Below are positions 60,355 through 64,000 of a DNA stretch of 64,000 bases, one piece after another. Both the position numbers and the translations under genes were made by a program. Positions within the stretch are counted from its first letter, which is position 1; every line of letters begins with the position of its first letter. Source of the DNA: Variovorax sp. PBL-H6 (GTDB taxonomy: Bacteria; Pseudomonadota; Gammaproteobacteria; Burkholderiales; Burkholderiaceae_C); contig NZ_LR594659.1 in NCBI RefSeq assembly GCF_901827155.1, positions 5,490,501 to 5,554,500 of the forward strand, in the 5' to 3' direction. The notes under the pieces were generated by a model. It was not told the origin of the DNA. It saw only the letters and a list, made by a program, of their open reading frames with translations, and searched no databases.

Positions 60355-61362
60355 ATGAGCCTCGTCATGGACAGCATCACCCACGCGATCCCCGTGATCG
60401 ACCTCCAGCCCTTCTCCCGCGGCTCACCCGAAGGCCGGCGCGAAGTGGCAGCCGCGGTGCAACAGGCCTGCGAAGGCCTCGGCTTCCTGGTCGTGACGGG
60501 GCACGGCGTGCCGGACACGGCCGTCGACGCCTTGTACCGGGAAGCGATGGCCTTCTTCGACCTGCCGCTGGAAGAGAAGAACCGCATTCGCAAGCCCGCC
60601 GGCACGGCCTACAAGGGCTATGGCGCGATGGGCGTGAAGACGATCGGCAAGCACATCGATCCGACCCTCAAGCCTTCGCTGCACGAAAGCTTCGCCATCG
60701 GGCCGCTGGACGTGAGCGACGACCCCTACTACACGCGTCCGGAGGCCGGCAACAACTTCATGCCCAATCTCTGGCCCGAACGGCCGGCGGCATTGCGCCC
60801 GGCGATGACTGCCTATTACCGCGAGATGGAGCGGCTGTCCGCCGATATCCTGCGCATCTTCGCGGAGGTGCTGGACCTCGACCCCGCCTACTTCGCATCG
60901 CGCATCGACCGCCACACCAGCATCCTGCGCACCATCCACTACCCGGCGCTCGAGCGGCCGCCGGAGAAGGGCGAGGAGCGATCGGGCGCGCATTCCGACA
61001 CGACGGCGATCACGGTGCTGAAGATCGACGATGCGCCCGGCGGCCTGCAGGTGATGCTGCCCGATGGGGGCTGGCTCGACGTGCCGAAGATCCAGGGTGC
61101 CTTCGTGATCAACATCGGCGACATCATGATGCGCTGGACCAACGACCGCTTCGTCTCGACCATGCACCGGGTAGTGAACCCGCCAGAGGGCGCCGGCGCG
61201 CGTGCGCGCCGGCTCTCGATCCCCTACTTCTGCATGCCCAACTACGACGCGCTGATCGAGTGCATCCCGAGCTGCATCGGCGAGGGTGCCCGCTACAGCC
61301 CGATCGCCTCCGGCAAGCTGCTGGCCGACCGCTACGCGGCGACCTACGCGAACGACAAATAA
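60355..61362 (+). CDS. Isopenicillin N synthase-like 2-oxoglutarate/Fe(II) dioxygenase
   Basis: 335 residues with the DIOX_N head (IPVIDLQPFSRG) and the double-stranded beta-helix core. Iron ligands are His213 and Asp215 in GAHSDTTAITVL and His271 in TMHRVVNP; Arg286/Ser288 in RRLSIPYF bind the oxoacid. Members hydroxylate or cyclise small molecules; the substrate is unknown. AGGAG precedes ATG 60355. It lies 49 bp before a Bug binding-protein gene and opposite a LysR gene, suggesting breakdown of an imported acid. Confidence 0.88.
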   Translation: MSLVMDSITHAIPVIDLQPFSRGSPEGRREVAAAVQQACEGLGFLVVTGHGVPDTAVDALYREAMAFFDLPLEEKNRIRKPAGTAYKGYGAMGVKTIGKHIDPTLKPSLHESFAIGPLDVSDDPYYTRPEAGNNFMPNLWPERPAALRPAMTAYYREMERLSADILRIFAEVLDLDPAYFASRIDRHTSILRTIHYPALERPPEKGEERSGAHSDTTAITVLKIDDAPGGLQVMLPDGGWLDVPKIQGAFVINIGDIMMRWTNDRFVSTMHRVVNPPEGAGARARRLSIPYFCMPNYDALIECIPSCIGEGARYSPIASGKLLADRYAATYANDK

Positions 61363-61411
61363 CCGCACGCCCCCTGCCCCAATGCCCATCTGCCTCTCTG
61401 GAGTTGCCGCC

Positions 61412-62407
61412 ATGACATGTTCGATCTCTCCGGCCATCCCGATCCGCCGCGCCACGTGCCGGACTCTGCTCGCCGCGGCGCTGCTGGCCGCGGGCACGGC
61501 TGCCTGGGGCCAGGGCGCGACGTCGACACCGATTCGCATCGTCGTGCCCTATCCCGCCGGCGGCGGAGCCGACATCGTCACGCGGCGCATTGCCGAACGC
61601 GCGAAGGACATCCTCGGGCAGCCCATCGTCGTGGAGAACAAGGCCGGAGCGGCCACCGCCATCGGCGCGCTCGCCGTGCAGAACGCGCCGCCCGACGGCC
61701 ACACACTGCTGCTCGCGACCTCCACCACGCTCGCGGTCAATCCCAACCTGCAGCGCAGCCTGACCTACGCACCCGACAAGCTGGTGCCCGTCGCCGCGCT
61801 GCAGGCCGTGCCCTTCATGCTCAGCGTCAATCCGCTGACTCCGATCTCTTCGCTGCGCGAGCTGCCGGCCTATGCGCGGGCGCATCCCGGCATGGTGAAC
61901 TACGGCACGCTCGGCGTGGGCAGCTCCAACCACATGCTGGGCGGCCTGCTCGAGAAGCGCGCGCCGGGCCTGGTGCCCATCCACTACCAGAGCTCGGGCC
62001 AGGCGATGCTGGCGCTGGCCCGCGGCGACATCCACCTCTACTTCGACGGCATCTCGACCTCGGTGGCGCGCGTCAACGGCGGCGAGTTGCGGGGACTGGC
62101 GGTGACCAGCCACAAGCGAGTGCCTGCCGTGCCCGGCATTCCGACGGTGGAAGAGGCCGGCTTTCCGGAGCTCGGCCTGTCGATCTGGTACGGCTTGGTC
62201 GCACCGGCCGGGACGCCCGATGCGGTCATTCGCCGGCTCAACGGCGCCTTCAACCAGGTGCTCGCGCAGCCCGAGGTCATCGCCTTCATGACCGCGGACG
62301 GCACCGAGCCGATGGCCATGACGCCGACGGCCTTCGGCACGCTGATCCGCGAAGACCGCGCGAGCTGGAAGCGCACGATCGATGCGCTGCAGATACGGCT
62401 CGAGTGA
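61412..62407 (+). CDS. Bug family (TctC-like) periplasmic binding protein
   Basis: 331 residues. Signal sequence with a twin arginine and hydrophobic core (TLLAAALLAAGTAAWGQG), then the Bug pattern: RIVVPYPAGGGADIVTRR, VENKAGAATAIGA, and a hinge region VPIHYQSSGQAM. No TctA/TctB genes nearby. Probably binds the acid that the neighbouring dioxygenase acts on. ATG 61412 has GGAG at 8 bases and is preferred to ATG 61382. Confidence 0.86.
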   Translation: MTCSISPAIPIRRATCRTLLAAALLAAGTAAWGQGATSTPIRIVVPYPAGGGADIVTRRIAERAKDILGQPIVVENKAGAATAIGALAVQNAPPDGHTLLLATSTTLAVNPNLQRSLTYAPDKLVPVAALQAVPFMLSVNPLTPISSLRELPAYARAHPGMVNYGTLGVGSSNHMLGGLLEKRAPGLVPIHYQSSGQAMLALARGDIHLYFDGISTSVARVNGGELRGLAVTSHKRVPAVPGIPTVEEAGFPELGLSIWYGLVAPAGTPDAVIRRLNGAFNQVLAQPEVIAFMTADGTEPMAMTPTAFGTLIREDRASWKRTIDALQIRLE

Positions 62408-62558
62408 GCGTCGCAACGAGGCGGCAACATAGTCCGATTCAGCCACTGGGCATGCGGCTCGCGCAAGCCCCAGGCCTGCGCGAGAATGCATCAGCCGTCG
62501 CGCTTGCATCCGCCAGGGCTCGGCACCTTGCAATGGCTGGATTCCAGGAGCTCACACC

Positions 62559-63815
62559 ATGCCCCTCAATGCCTTCTATGCCCAATCCGGCGGCGTCACT
62601 TCGGTGATCAATGCCTCCGCTGCCGGCGTGATCGAGACGGCGCGCCGCCACGCCGACCGCATCGGCACGGTCTATGCCGGGCGCAACGGCATCCTCGGCG
62701 CACTGGCCGAGGAGTTGATCGACACCAGCCTCGAGTCGGCGGAAGCCATTGCCGCGCTGCGCAAGACGCCCGCGGGCGCCTTCGGCTCCTGCCGCTACAA
62801 GCTCAAGTCGCTGGAGAAGAACCGGCGCGAGTACGAACGGCTGATCGAGGTCTTCAAGGCGCACGGCATCGGCTACTTCTTCTACAACGGCGGCGGGGAT
62901 TCGGCCGACACCTGCTTCAAGGTGAGCCAGTTGTCGCAGTCCATGGGCTATGCGCTGCAGGCCATCCACGTGCCCAAGACCATCGACAACGACCTGCCGC
63001 TGACGGACTGCTGCCCAGGGTTCGGCTCGGTCGCGAAGTACGTCGCCGTGTCCACGCTCGAGGCTTCGCTGGACGTTCGCTCGATGGCCGCGACCTCGAC
63101 CAAGGTCTTCGTGCTGGAGGTGATGGGCCGGCATGCGGGCTGGATCGCCGCGGCGGGCGGGCTGGCGGCGGACCACGGCATCCCGGTGGTGATCCTGTTC
63201 CCCGAAGTTCCGTTCGACCAGCCGGCTTTCCTGGCGCGGGTCGATGCGCTGGTCAAGCACCATGGCTATTGCACGGTGGTGGTGTCGGAAGGGGCGCACC
63301 ATCCCGACGGCAGCTTCCTCGCCGAGCAGGGCAGCAAGGACGCCTTCGGCCATGCGCAGCTCGGCGGCGCGGCGCCGGTGGTGGCGCAGATGGTGAAGGA
63401 GGCGCTGGGCTACAAATTCCACTGGGCCGTCGCCGACTACCTGCAGCGCTCTGCGCGCCACATCGCATCGGCCACCGACGCGCGCCAGGCCTACGAGCTG
63501 GGCCAGCGTGCGGTCGAGCTCGCGCTCGAAGGAAAAAATGCGGTCATGCCCTGCATCGAGCGCACATCCGACGCGCCCTACGCGTACCGCATCGGGAGCG
63601 CGCCGCTGGACCAGGTGGCCAATGCCGAGAAGTTCATGCCGCGCGACTACATCTCGGCCGACGGCTACGGCATCAGCGAGAAGGGGCGCGCGTACCTGCT
63701 GCCGCTGATCCAGGGCGAGGACTATCCGGCGTATCGCGATGGGCTGCCGGTGTACGTGACGCTGCAGAACCAATGCGTCGCGAAGAAGCTGCCGGCCTTC
63801 GAGATCGGGAAGTGA
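62559..63815 (+). CDS. PPi-type 6-phosphofructokinase
   Basis: 418 residues of the phosphofructokinase fold. It has PKTIDND with lysine (Lys140) in the place where ATP-dependent enzymes have glycine, and Asp114 at the ATP/PPi switch position, both pointing to pyrophosphate as donor. The preceding residue, usually Asp (E. coli Asp103), is Gly113 in the GGGDSADT loop. The MGRHAGWIAAAGGLA loop and ELG-type C-terminus fit. It would interconvert fructose 6-phosphate and the bisphosphate reversibly. AGGAG precedes ATG 62559. Confidence 0.85.
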   Translation: MPLNAFYAQSGGVTSVINASAAGVIETARRHADRIGTVYAGRNGILGALAEELIDTSLESAEAIAALRKTPAGAFGSCRYKLKSLEKNRREYERLIEVFKAHGIGYFFYNGGGDSADTCFKVSQLSQSMGYALQAIHVPKTIDNDLPLTDCCPGFGSVAKYVAVSTLEASLDVRSMAATSTKVFVLEVMGRHAGWIAAAGGLAADHGIPVVILFPEVPFDQPAFLARVDALVKHHGYCTVVVSEGAHHPDGSFLAEQGSKDAFGHAQLGGAAPVVAQMVKEALGYKFHWAVADYLQRSARHIASATDARQAYELGQRAVELALEGKNAVMPCIERTSDAPYAYRIGSAPLDQVANAEKFMPRDYISADGYGISEKGRAYLLPLIQGEDYPAYRDGLPVYVTLQNQCVAKKLPAFEIGK

Positions 63816-64000
63816 TGGGCGCCAAGCCGGCCGTCGATGCCTCGCGCTGCCCGGTGTGCGGCGAGGCCAACCGCTGCGCGATCGAGCTGGAACGCGAGAC
63901 CGGTCAGCCGCAGGGGGCCTGCTGGTGCATGCAGGCCAGGGTCGGCCCGGAGGCGCTCGCACGCGTGCCATCCGACGCGCGCGGTGTGGCCTGCATCTGC
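63815..64000 (+). CDS. Cysteine-rich CWC-family protein, 5' part
   Basis: 62 codons to the edge of the window; the gene may end just beyond. The ATG overlaps the phosphofructokinase stop as TGATG. Cys pairs in CPVCGEANRC and the ACWCMQ signature, with a further Cys-Ile-Cys at the edge, match the cysteine-rich CWC family, small proteins that probably bind a metal. Function unknown. Confidence 0.75.
   Translation, partial: MGAKPAVDASRCPVCGEANRCAIELERETGQPQGACWCMQARVGPEALARVPSDARGVACIC

Overview
The window is GC-rich DNA that is tightly packed with genes. Bug-type (TctC-like) solute-binding proteins, a LivFGHM-type ABC importer, TRAP transporters, LysR regulators, a LigD of the Pseudomonas domain order and an apaG/rpe neighbourhood together suggest a betaproteobacterium of the order Burkholderiales. 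Comamonadaceae, Variovorax-like, is my best guess. This is inferred from gene content and not from any rRNA marker. No tRNA, rRNA, CRISPR array, transposase or phage gene was seen.

Layout. 1-5.2 kb holds housekeeping genes: the start of an LpxO-like hydroxylase, thiL, a YbdK-like ligase, a CPA2 antiporter, apaG and rpe. 5.3-12.5 kb holds an AstE-like deacylase, ligD, a transglutaminase-like protein and katE with a tiny membrane protein in front. 12.5-27.8 kb is one long minus-strand array of thirteen genes read from a DapA-like aldolase gene through dhaK/dhaL, a TRAP transporter with two binding proteins, an FAD oxidoreductase, a Liv-type ABC importer with a fused LivM-LivG subunit, an FAD-linked 2-hydroxyacid dehydrogenase and a Gfo/Idh/MocA dehydrogenase. 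An IclR regulator lies just upstream, and the same 12-base inverted-repeat core lies in the spacer of both its own promoter and the array promoter. 29.3-34.5 kb is a glucarate/galactarate operon (Bug binding protein, gudD, garL, garR) with a LacI/GntR regulator and three near-identical palindromic operators. 34.7-37.6 kb encodes a membrane Ser/Thr kinase coupled to an OmpA-like lipoprotein.

The most unusual part is 38.1-46.6 kb. At its left end a plus-strand pair encodes an LcrH/SycD-like TPR chaperone and a Ser/Asp-rich protein with two membrane segments, as in type III secretion class II chaperone plus translocator pairs. At its right end a minus-strand unit encodes a CesT-like chaperone followed by two large paralogous all-helical proteins (861 and 853 residues). 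Both units start behind the same promoter-like element, GGAAC(C/T)-N15-TTAC-N2-AG, which resembles the hrp box read by HrpL-type ECF sigma factors. The two promoters point towards each other. The first pair is AT-rich and is bracketed by an 18-bp direct repeat. No secretion apparatus gene lies in the window, so I read this as a satellite effector/translocator island of a type III system encoded elsewhere.

46.8-64 kb returns to ordinary metabolism: a CoA-transferase/HMG-CoA-lyase-like pair, an overlapping three-gene unit of two exported oxidoreductases and a transporter, a HisC-like aminotransferase, malate synthase G with a thioesterase, a ProQ/FinO protein, an L,D-transpeptidase-like protein, two LysR regulators, a 2OG-Fe(II) dioxygenase with a Bug binding protein, and a PPi-type phosphofructokinase overlapped by a CWC-type cysteine-rich protein that runs off the end.
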